Origin: Rhabdophis nuchalis
Lineage: Eukaryota; Chordata; Lepidosauria; Squamata; Natricidae
Assembly: GCA_039707465.1 (NCBI GenBank)
Contig: CM077644.1
Coordinates: forward strand, 203,724,462-203,788,461
DNA: 64,000 nucleotides
Direction of reading: 5' to 3'
In this document: positions 32,211-45,305 of the stretch, piece after piece
Layout: every line of letters starts with the position of its first letter
Position numbering within the stretch: position 1 is the stretch's first letter
Position numbers and translations under genes: made by a program
The notes under the pieces: generated by a model
Databases searched by the model: none
What the model was told of the DNA's origin: nothing
What the model saw: the letters and a program-made list of their open reading frames with translations, nothing else

Positions 32211-32757
32211 TAACCTTTTTGTTGAAGCGTGCCAAAAGTGTGGGGAGCAGAGAGGACACATACGTGTCCACACCAATAATGCAATGTCCACACACACACA
32301 CACGCATGTGTGTGCACAGGGTGAAAAACAGCCCAATGTGCAAACCGGAAGTCTGTTCACAAACTTCTGGTTTGCATGTTGGGTGGTTTTTTGCTCTTTG
32401 GAGGCTTCAGGGAAGCCTCTGGAGAGTGAAAAATGGCCCAAAATCAAGGCTGAAAATCAGCTGGCCAGCATGCGTGCTGGAGCTGACTGTACTTTTTATG
32501 ATGCTGGAGCTATGATTAAAGACTGTATTTGTAAGTTTAAGAAGGTTGGGAAATAGTTAACTTTTTTATTGATGTCATCTGAGGCAGAAGGTAGTTTATA
32601 AGATGGCTGCCACTGAATAAAGACAAGCCTCTGGTTCAAGCTCCTTGCTGTCTGCCTTTATATTATGCCAAAACATTACATGACAACGCCTCACGTGCTC
32701 TCAGAAATGGCTCCGCATGCCACCTGTGGCATGCATGCCATAAGTTTGTCATCATGG
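32211..32757. mobile_element. hAT-like MITE with an internal insertion
   Basis: The left end (gctaacctttttgttgaagc) and right end (catgccataagtttgtcatc) are the degraded terminal regions of a GGCGAACCTATGGCA-type hAT family. Flanks aactatga and aactataa are a 7/8 match, consistent with an 8-bp target duplication. The interior has a hairpin built on aaaccggaagt/acttctggttt. A segment at about 32500-32690, containing aataaagacaagcc, looks foreign and may be a short LTR-like insertion. Confidence 0.6.
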
Positions 32758-33785
32758 AACTATAAAATTTGCAAATTAAGTTTTGCTTCCTATGGGACAA
32801 AGATGAAAAAAGACTAGTGGCAACATGAACAGTGGGATTATATTGTGGCAAAGAGTGAAAAGAAGCTGAGCAGAAACTTACACTGCTTTGAAGTGGCAGA
32901 ATTCTGCAGGAAAAAATATTGTAACTGAAGTAGACAAAGCTTCAATGTACCAGCAAAAGTGTTGAAAGGTATGTTTACTTCCTATTTCTTCACTCTCCTT
33001 CTAGAGGTGTTAAGTACATGCTTTGGATCAAAATCTTGCCCTCTTCTCATTGGAGAGATTGCTATCATCAGCTGCTATTTATCATGATCACCTCTAATTG
33101 GAAAGGACAGATTCTTCAGTACCCTTTTGTTCTGCAGTTTATTTGTTTTCAGTAGAGAAATTTTAATGAAATATGCTGTGTTTTTGCCACACAGCATATG
33201 TAAATAGAGAGATACGACGTTCTTATGATTTGGCACAAAAAATTATTTGAGGAATAAAATTCTCTGCAAAGTTAAGGAAATATAAAACACCTCTAATACC
33301 ACAGATAGTAACATAAACCCTAATGCTGCCCTTTAAATCTTTCATAAGTATCTCTTCGAATAGTAGCTGGATGATTAATTGGCTCTCTTTCATATACAAT
33401 TAATAGTTTGGCGATCTCTCTCTTTTCTTACATATGGCTTTATAAAATGCAATCTTTTAATTCATGACAAGAGTTTAGCAAATTAAGTAACTTCCATGGA
33501 TGTGCCCATGAAGATGCTATTTGGTTCCACTAAGAAAAATACTGAAGCCTATATGAAAATCTCCCTGGCATTATTGTCATGGCCATTGGAATGATGGAAA
33601 GCCAATCGCATAAAAATATCACATCTCAGTTTTTGAGATGCAGAAAGCAAAACTGTTAATTTTTAAGATCAAATGTGTATCAAATGTTGGTATCAGCAGA
33701 CCATGCAATATACTGGAGCTTTCCAGAAAATTCAAGGCACAGGACCTGTAATCCTGGCACTCTGCAGTCTACTGGTAGCGCTGAT
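32758..33785. other. Unassigned AT-rich DNA
   Basis: A short inverted pair (aaatatgctgtg near 33170 and cacagcatatg near 33190) is the only structure noticed. Confidence 0.3.
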
Positions 33786-34350
33786 GCAGTTTCGTGGTTT
33801 TCTGACCTTATTCAATCTCATCTCGTCAGATCAGGCAGGTGAGGCCTGCTGCACGTCCTGCCTATGGAAGATTGCCATCTGATGTGACATTGGAAGGGAT
33901 CTTTTGTCCCACCCTCTGGAACATTAACATTCCTGAAGTGAGGATAGTTGTAACCCTTATAGCAGGGATGTCCAAACTTGGGAACTTTAAGACTTGTGGA
34001 CTTCAACTCCCAGAATTCCCCAGCCAGCTATGCTGGCTGGGGAATTCTGGGAGTTGAAGTCCACAAGTCTTAAAGTTCCCAAGTTTGGACATCCCTGCCT
34101 TATAGCCTTCTAAAAAGCTTTCAAAACACATTTTTTTCATGAAGCCTGAGGTCCCCCTGGTATTAGGGAGGCCACACCTTGGATGCTTTGTATCTAATAT
34201 TTCCCCTCTCTTGGTTTCATTTTATCCATGTTTATTTTTTTAATCAGTTTTGTATAAGGTTTTAATTTCTTGGCATTATTGTATGCCACCCAGGGTCACA
34301 CTTTGTGTGAGATGGGCAGCCATATAAATTTGGCAAATAAATAAATAGCC
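33786..34350 (+). mobile_element. L2 LINE 3' end, split by a foldback element
   Basis: The coding end reads GRLPSD, then CPTLWNINIPEV (the LWN.LP signature). It resumes after the insertion as an AFKTHFF-like stretch and continues to a 3' UTR with gccacccagggtcacacttt and the tail tggcaaataaataaatag. The insertion at 33963-34097 is flanked by an 8-bp duplication. Confidence 0.82.
33963..34097. mobile_element. Perfect 135-bp palindromic hAT-type foldback element
   Basis: Two 66-bp arms are exact reverse complements around the 3-nt centre TAT. Ends are CAGGGATGTCC and GGACATCCCTG. The 8-bp target duplication is ccttatag (33955-33962 and 34098-34105). It has no coding capacity. An older relative is at 17988-18129. 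Confidence 0.95.
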
Positions 34351-35223
34351 AATAATTGTAATGTTGTTGACAGTAGTGAATAAAAATTAAATTAGAAGGA
34401 CAAGATTGAAGTAAGAGGAATTGCTTTATATATTTGGTTATTTATTTAGTTATTTATCTAGTTATTTAATGTGTTTCCAAGGATAAAGTCTTGTACTGTC
34501 TTTTCAATATAAAGAGGAAATGTTTTATATATCTGCTTTATAAACATAGAATATCCAGAGGCTTTTTAAGAAACCTTCTTTCTGGAGTTCTTTTTGTACA
34601 GCTGCATGCAATTTTAATAGCCCAACATTGTCTGAAAATTGTTAATCTTTTTCTGTAGGCATGTGAGAAAAGATCTCTTTGGGATCTTTTGGACCCTGTC
34701 TAGACCTCCAACTCAATACATTTTTAATGCTGGCATCTCTTGGCTGGTAGGCCTGTCAGAAGAAAAGAAAAGCATGCTTGTTTATAATAAAGTACATTAA
34801 ACAAGTTCTAGTTCCAAAAAAAGTGTATCTTTAGCAATTGGAAGAGGCTTGCATTGCTAATTAAGCTTGACAATTATTTCTAATAACATTTTCCATATAA
34901 GAAACATATGGCAATGTGAAAAGTAGAGTTTTAAACGTGCCTAATCATTTCAACGATGCTACAATCTACAGTATATGCAGTATACATTATGTTACACCTC
35001 ATACACACAAATGCACTTTTGGCATTATTAAAGGGATAGTAAGGCTCATATTTTTAATGTCAAGGCATCAGTATGGGAGCTGACCAACCTTGTAAGGCTT
35101 TTTTCACTACTTTTGCAGAAAAATGTCTAACTTTTAAGGACTTTGTTTTGTTTTGCTTATGTTGTCATAGAACAACTTCCCTTTTCAAGGATGCATTAAC
35201 CACCATCAAAACCCAGTCATGTG
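34351..35223. other. Unassigned AT-rich DNA
   Basis: Short TTTA/AGTT runs near 34430-34470. No gene recognised. Confidence 0.3.
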
Positions 35224-37100
35224 TAGGTTTAGGTTTAGGTTTATTGGTTTTTTATACCGCCCTACTCCCGAAGGACTCAGGGCGGTGTACAGCCAAAATA
35301 AAAAACAAATATATAAAAGTTAGAAAAAGCTTTTAAAAGGCATAATTAAAAAAAAACATGATTAAAATATTGGCCAAAACGTGGGAAAAAACCCAAACTA
35401 ACCCTAATTAAAATAATAAAAATTTAAATTAAAAAATTTAAGTTTAAAATTTAAAAAACATGCTTTATATCAGCCCGGCATAAAGCCTCTCAGGCAGGTT
35501 TAGCTAGCCAGAAAATGTATCAATCTAAGGAGGACTTAGCTAAATTCACACTCATAAGTATTCTGTCCATTTCCTCAGGCTCAGCAGTTTCAAACAATTC
35601 CCAGATAACAGGGCAAGGCTGTGCTCCAGGGATCTCCACTGGACTTCATGATGTCTGGCCTCTAATTGAGAACAAATTTGAGTGTTTTGTCTCACACATG
35701 TTCTAAAAATTCATCTGCACAGCCTTGTAGGTGAATTTTGGGGTTCTCCTTCCCCAAAAGGTCTTGGATCAACCAAAACAAGGCCAATGGATATTAATAT
35801 ACAGACACAATGAGAGGGGAAGTACTATCACTTTGAAATAGTTAGTCTTAGACTTATAACCTGTAATTTAGTGCCTGATTGCAATTACAAAAGCCGTGGA
35901 ATGGATGCATTTATGATTAGTTGCCAGCTGCCCTGCAAGATCATCATTTGAAATTTTCTCGGCTGGCTTCCCCAGCAAGTTGGCCACAGATTGTCCTGTG
36001 TCAGGTTCTGTGTGACCTTGGACATGTCTATGGCTGTCATGAAGGCCATAAACTCTCTCTCAGGAAAGGCAGGTTGATTTTCCCCAAGACCACAAGCCTG
36101 GGGAAATCCATTGAGAATCCCAAAAGAGAGTCAAGGAGCTCAGGCAGGGAAACAGAAAGCCTGGTATAATAGCAACAGTCCTGAATGATCCTTAAAGCCC
36201 AACTTAAAAAAGAGGGTCTCACATCCACCAACCTATGGAACAGCACCCCTGAAAGTTGTTACAGTCACAGACCAGCCTGGATATTCAGCTGATGCCATAC
36301 CTGAAACCCAGCTGGGAACATTTCCAAAGGGGGAACATCCCATCTTTGGATCCAGCCAAGTCTCAGTAATATATGATAGATGACCCCTCTCATCTGTAAT
36401 TAAATCACAAATGAGGGAAGTTTTATTACAAGCCAATATGCCATTTAGTAACAAAAGCCAGAGCTTCTGAATGCCTGCTAACCAAAAACTCAGTTTGGAA
36501 CTGAGGCCCAGAATGAACCAGTACCAGACATCGGGCTATTGTTTTTCAAAAGTAAGTGGTCCACACCTGCCCTCATACTACTGTATCACAGCTGTGATTT
36601 TCTGGTCCATACAAGATTCCCAAACACTTCACCACATTCAGTTTCCAAACCAGAGGATCCCCACATTTCTCCCTTGCACACATTCACCTTAAAATATGGG
36701 GAAGCTGAGTCCTCCAGATACTTTAGCTCACACTCTCAGGATGTATACAACTCCCTTCCTTACACAACTTGCCAGCACTGGCCTTTCCCACCAACCTATC
36801 TCACTATAATGGTTAAGGGTTGTCCCATTCCATACACCCCATCCTTACCAATCTCCCCTAGTTCTTATCTAAGGCCAATCAATTTCCATCATGACTTTTG
36901 CTTGGAATATAAACATATTATGTTGGGTGGATCTATAACAGCCCTAAGGTATCTATCCTATGCTGTCAATGCTCTCCCCACTCCAGTTCTTCCTAACAGG
37001 AGAATCAGTCCTCCAAAACCTATACAAAGTCCTTTGCAGCCCCTTAATCCAAGGGCTATGCAAAGAACTAGCACATGCAACTGTCCCTGATCTTACTAGA
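35224..37100 (-). mobile_element. Old, internally rearranged L2-type LINE
   Basis: Tail and 3' UTR at 35224-35500 (complement of taccgccctactcccgaagg). Next, a linker like that of copy 1 (near 35700-35770) and then an endonuclease remnant: minus-strand frame 36454-36233 reads SLICDLITDERGHLSYITET and WLDPKMG, alignable with APLIRDL...ITETWLGHEGG of copy 1. The region 35910-36170 matches the GDFN-containing part (complement of catgaaggccataaactctc). The RT portion is missing. The distal part to 37100 may be 5' UTR; this is the least certain stretch. Confidence 0.65.
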
Positions 37101-38748
37101 AGCTGAAAGTTTGTAAAGCTGCAACTGGACAATGCTACCAAATCGTAACTGGGTCATATAGCAAAATTCAATCGGGTGATTTTAACATTGGTGACCAAAA
37201 CAAAATTGTACTCCACTTTTACCATAAGTATTCAATATAGCTTTTATGTAGGGAGGGAGGGAGAGTGGGAGGGAGGGAAGGAGGGAGGGAGGAGGATGCC
37301 TCTCTTAATTTATCTCAAAACAATAACCTTGAGAAGAGATGGCTGGTTCAAAATTCACCCAGTAGTTTACACTGAAACATTGATTTAAAAAGTTTCAGTA
37401 GTTTCCACTGAAACTACTGAAGTGAAAGGTTGAATTGAACCTAAGCGTTCTTCCTCTCAGTCCAACTTCTTAACCACTGTACTACACTTACAGTGCAAGG
37501 TATAAATATGTCAAAATCCATCTTACATTTAGAAAGTTAATATACTTAAACTGTAAATAAATTGGAGCTATACTTCATAAACACCAGACTGATAATGGGA
37601 AATAAATGTCCATAAATTAAAGGTAAATAACTCGCTCTGAAGTGGCTATCCATTGCGTTCTTCTTATTCCAGCCCACGATCCTGGAATTTCCTGATCATC
37701 TCCTACCCAAAAACATATTTGTACATACTGAGCTTCTTTTGCAGAATGTCGGTCCCCCCACTCTTTCTTATAAAAATGACATACATTTGATACATGTGTA
37801 CTTGTCTTTATTTCCAGATCAGGAAAACATTTATTTTGTCAATTGTTTTGCAGTTTTATTTAAAAATCAAGAGCAACTAGATTATCTGCTTGCTGCAGCT
37901 TGCTGCAGCTTGCTGCATTTTATTTTGGGTTTTGGTTCATTTACAAATGTGTTTTACAAATATTTTATTAGCTTTATTCAATATAAATGCAGAGTTGATA
38001 TTAAAGTAGCATTAACATTTTTAATGCCTTAGTTTATTTTTGTATATATTACATTATGAATTGAATTTCTATACAAACATCATTTTGTCACAATAAAGAA
38101 ATTATTCAAAACCAATTATTTAATATTTTATTCATTAAAAAAACAGGTGTGAAGCCTCCAATTTACCAGATGTTCAATTTAGCCTCTAACCAAATATACA
38201 TAGCTTTTACAAGCATTGCATTAATAGCAATGGAAAACACAATTGAACCTATTTTCACATTAGTTTTTTTTTTAATTGTTGTTGACATAATCAGAACTCA
38301 TTTTAGCAGCTCTGGTACACATATACAGTTTCAGTTCACTTTAAATATGATTATCTTGGAAAATTGTTCTGCCTGTAATGCAATATTTTTATGGAGTGTT
38401 ATGAACAATCCAGTTTTAAATATGGATTTAAGTATAGTTCGCTAAAATCCATGAAGCATAATTGTTGCCAGTGAAAATTTCCTTTATATGTTTATAATTG
38501 TTTACATAAAGTTGTCTTTATATGGAGAAAATTTCCATTCAGACTACAGATTCTCATTCATCTTTGCTATCAATTCCAATCTTTGAAGGAGTCACAGAAC
38601 TCTAAATGACTTGGAGAATAGCATGTTTTGCTGGCATTTAATAGATAACAGGCTAAAAATTCAATTTAAAACTGAAATTCCACTGCATAGAATAAAATAC
38701 AAATATACAATAGATGTATCCACTAGGAATAAAGATGAAAGCTTCACC
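37101..38748. other. Unassigned AT-rich DNA
   Basis: Contains a GGGA tract (37250-37292), a hairpin cagtagtttc-cact-gaaactactg near 37395-37418, and a triple gcttgctgca near 37888-37915. No gene recognised. Confidence 0.35.
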
Positions 38749-38917
38749 AATGGTGGGTTGCTCACGGTTCGGCCTGGATCAGATGAACCAGTAGTGGCGG
38801 TGGTGGGAGGCTCCGCCCATTGCCCGGACGCTTCTGTGAAGAAGTGGTATGTGAATGTGCAAGCCTGCAATGAGCACAAATGAACCGGTAGTGCCAGGAT
38901 TTGCAACCCATTTCTGA
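38749..38917. mobile_element. AGTGGTGGGTT-family DNA repeat
   Basis: The left end aatggtgggttg and right end gcaacccattt are imperfect inverted repeats. The interior shares ggcggtggtgggaggctccg and gaaccggtagtg with the 26.4-kb and 28-kb copies. Confidence 0.6.
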
Positions 38918-40903
38918 GCTACAGTAATTCACTTTTTTTCTACCCACAGGTTTCCTGCATAGAAGCAGCTTTTTTCGCTGTCATTGAAATTTATCAAACA
39001 CTATAAGAAAACTGGAGTTGGAGTATTATGTGCCCTTATAACTGTAACCATTGATAGCATTATCAAGCTTGTTTTCTACAAAGTGCATACAAAAAGTCTA
39101 GGTGAAAAAGACTCCTTCTCTTTTAGCAAGAAATCAAATACGTATTATTATCAAGTCCTTAAAGGCTCACTGCACATTCAAATAATTGTAAAAGAGCTAT
39201 CTAAACAAAAAAAATGGTATTCTGGTGTTGCAATACGACTGACCATTAATTTTTGCAGACAGTATGTTTTATTAATTACTTATCTGCTTCTTCCAATTCT
39301 CACATTTTGATATTATTTCTCCAAAGAAAATACTGAATGCTTTTGGAAATAGTCCCAAGAAAAAAAAAAATTTGGTGTTTTTTTAAGTACATGTTTGCTA
39401 TTATACAGAACAAAATCAATTCTAATCTGGCTTGAAATTCAGGTGCAATAAATCATTTATGTAGCATATAAAAGTGATAATAAAAATACACTGTTAATTA
39501 ATCCAGTGGTCATAGATAAGAACATGCAATGGATATAAATGAACACTCAATAGTTTCTTTGTTACTAAAATTAATATCCTAAACAAAATGAAATCTTGCA
39601 AAATAAGTATACAATTCTATCTGATAAGCATCTATTTTTACAACGTTATTTGTAAATTAATAATAATGTTCTATATTGTGTTGTAGAGCCAATAATTTAA
39701 GATGTAACCTTTATATCTAATTTTTGTGTTTAATGTTAATTGGACAGATTACAGATGCAGATTTATGTTCTCAGAAATTTATGACAATCATTTTCTTTTT
39801 CTATATCATCAATACATTTTATTACTTCCATATCAAACATTCAATGCAGGTTTTTTTTAAATAGCTCCGGAAGCGCTATTTTTCTCTTCAGTTAAAATGA
39901 GTTTTTAAAATAAAATAAAAAAAGTCTAAAAATGGTGTGTGGTCACTTTCTAATTTTACACTTATAAATAATGCTTAGCAGTAAACATCTGTTCATACAA
40001 TAATTAATATTGAGACTACTTATTAGTATTGATTTCTTATTATTAAAAACCATTCTCAATATTTAATATGTGCTATCCAACTGGTGCAAATTCTTATTGA
40101 TCACATAAATAGATTTTTTCTATGATGATCTATATCTTACTTGGTCCTTCAGGCCTTTTGATGGTGTATTACTGCTACTGAGTCCTTCCAAATATACTAT
40201 TGTTATTTTATTCATATTCAGTTGCTTCTGCTTATCTGTTTTCTTTTTCAATTTTTCAATTTCCATGCTACATCTTTTCCTTTTATGGCTATAGTTATTT
40301 GATATGTTTTATGTTAAGGGTAACTCACATTTGGAAATTATGAAAAATACATCAGATACAAACACACAGCTAGTAGAGAAATGGCAGGTCAACCCTATCA
40401 CTGTAAAATCACATGGTTGTTAGTAAACTTCTGAGTTTAATAGAAAGTGCTGATCATTATCTTTAATCCCTAATGACACAGACTCTGATTACAATAGAGA
40501 ATGCCTTCCTAAACAGAAGCTGCATTGAGCATTGCCAAAGGGTCTGCTGAGATCTCTGCCTTTTCTATGATAACTGGGGTTTGGCAAAGGGACCAGCCTT
40601 CTGCTTCTGCTGCTCCGTCTCCTGGCTTTTTGCAACCAAGTTAAAATGGCTTTATTGCATAGTGCTTTGGCCTAAACTCAACAGGAAATATCATTATGGT
40701 TTTCTTTTTTTTCAACAGGGATTTTCCTAGATTCGGTTTTTGTTTTAATGTTTACTATGTCCTCTTCCTGTGGATCTTAATGCCATCTCCATACAACTAG
40801 GACTTTCTCACGTTGTATTTACAGTGCATACTTATGCTGCTCCTGTGTATGCATGTCTGTATGCATATACATGTATAGATACAGATGGTATAGGTATAGA
40901 TGA
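38918..40903. other. Unassigned AT-rich DNA
   Basis: No gene, RNA or repeat family recognised. Several poly-A and poly-T runs. Confidence 0.3.
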
Positions 40904-41322
40904 TATAGATATAGATATAGATGTTTGTTTTCGTAGATTTTCACGGGTGTAGGTATGCTGGCATAGCTGGCTTCGGTGATTTTCCTGTGTATAAGGCATA
41001 GAAAAGTTGTTGCAACGTTTCGACAAGATCTCACTTGTCATCATCAGGCAGGCTTGTGTCTGTGAGTGTGACTGCGGAGGCATCGCCCCTCTTTAAATCT
41101 TGGTGGGGGGGGTGGAGTGCTGACTATTGTTGTGAGTGGGTTGATTGGCTGTGCAGTTGCATCGTGACTGGTAGATTGATGCTGATTGGTCTCATTTGTA
41201 TGTTTCTCCTTGTTCTGAATTTCAACGGCTTGGCTGGAGGGTGGGGCTCGTCTGCTGGTCAATGCTGGCTTCCAGATATCTGGTAGGCGGGAGGTATCAT
41301 CACGTCTGTTCATGCTGCTAGA

Positions 41323-41634
41323 TTGTTTCTAGCAGCCATTGAAATAGAGAAACAATCTAGCAGCATGAACAGACGTGATGATACCTCCCGCCTACCAGAT
41401 ATCTGGAAGCCAGCATTGACCAGCAGACGAGCCCCACCCTCCAGCCAAGCCGTTGAAATTCAAAACAAGGAGAAACATACAAATGAGACTAATCAGCATC
41501 AATCTACCAGTCACGATGCAACTGCACAGCCAATCAACCCACTCACAACAATAGTCAGCACTCCACCCCCCCCACCAAGATTTAAAGAGGGGCGATGCCT
41601 CCGCAGTCACACTCACAGACACAAGCCTGCCTGA
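41323..41634 (+). pseudogene. PLE C-terminal coding fragment (mirrored at 41313-41044, minus)
   Basis: A 103-residue frame; residues from about 15 on (MNRRDDTSRLPDIWKPAL) recur on the other strand of the left arm. The sequence is polar, with a Pro-rich stretch (STPPPPPRFKEG) and ends SHTHRHKPA. Only the tail of the protein is present, with no reverse transcriptase or GIY-YIG core. Confidence 0.6.
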
Positions 41635-41671
41635 TGATGACAAGTGAGATCTTGTCGAAACGTTGCAACAA
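41629..41671 (+). ncRNA. Degenerate hammerhead-like motif in the PLE 3' end
   Basis: CTGATGA (about 41632) is followed by an extra T, a 6-bp stem gacaag/cttgtc and GAAACGTT. With a 2-nt stem III (CG) and UU at the cleavage position this could be a PLE-type minimal hammerhead, but stem I has only 3 good pairs and the T next to the core would bulge. An inverted copy lies in the left arm. Weaker than the 5.2-kb and 24.3-kb motifs. Confidence 0.3.
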
Positions 41672-41753
41672 CTTTTCTATGCCTTATACACGGGAAAATC
41701 CCCGAAGCCAGCTATGCCAGCATAGATATAGATATAGATATAGATATAGACAT

Positions 41754-41985
41754 ATACCCACTTTGCCCAAACATAAGACCTTCCCAGATAATACGCCCAA
41801 TCAGGCTTTTGAGCACATGTGCTAAAATAAGCTCTTCCCCAAAAATATTACAACACAGTAGCAGCCATGAGGTCACCGCCTCCTGCACCTCAAAAATAAT
41901 AACTCCTCAAAAATAAGGCCAAGCACTTATTTGGGGGTGGGGGTATCAAAAGAAAATAATTTCTTATTTTTGGGGAAACACAATA
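41754..41985. mobile_element. TIR element (AAAATAAGAC family)
   Basis: Left end tacccactttgcccaaacat and right end tcttatttttggggaaacac form degraded inverted repeats. The interior (aatcaggcttttgagcacat, cctcaaaaataataac, aataaggccaagcacttatt) matches the copies at 21.8 and 58.6 kb. Inserted next to the GATATA tract of the PLE palindrome. Confidence 0.7.
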
Positions 41986-42328
41986 CATATACATCAAAAT
42001 GAGAGTCTAGATAGGAAGAAAACTCCACAGCAAAACAGTGAGACACACTTGAGCTACAGAAACAAGACAATGTAACAGGAAACTGTGCCTACAGTTCACT
42101 TTCATGGTGGGTGAAGGATGAATGCAACATAACATTGTCCATTCCTACCATTCAAAACTGGTTCCTTGTCAATAGTGGCAATGGGGGAACTTAGTAGTAC
42201 TGATACACATTCACATTTTCTTCATGCATTTGCTTTGCAATTGGCGTCTCACTGATTCTCTATACATAATCACTCTACATCAAAGTACTTCTTTCATACT
42301 GGTCAATCACATTTGTATTGAACCAACT

Positions 42329-45305
<2,977 letters not shown>

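Larger units (their letters stand above)
40954..41725. mobile_element. Giant palindrome made of two PLE 3' ends
   Basis: Arms 40954-41330 and 41348-41725 (about 377 bp each) are almost perfect reverse complements with a 17-bp spacer. Each arm encodes the same C-terminal peptide (AIEIEKQSSSMNRRDDTSRL, then PDIWKPALTS) on opposite strands, resembling the end of vertebrate PLE proteins after the GIY-YIG domain. A stop is followed by a conserved 3' UTR with cctgatgatgacaagtgaga and gaaacgttgca. Both sides are bounded by GATATA repeats (40905-40921 and 41722-41748). PLEs are known for inverted or tandem terminal arrangements. Confidence 0.75.

Noticed and set aside
35224..35245. (TTTAGG)-like repeats that resemble telomeric DNA
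   Set aside because: Only about three units, not TTAGGG, and exactly where the LINE 3' tail microsatellite should be.
36539..37090. 183-residue plus-strand frame
   Set aside because: No domain, Pro/Ser-rich, and it overlaps the probable 5' part of an old LINE on the other strand.
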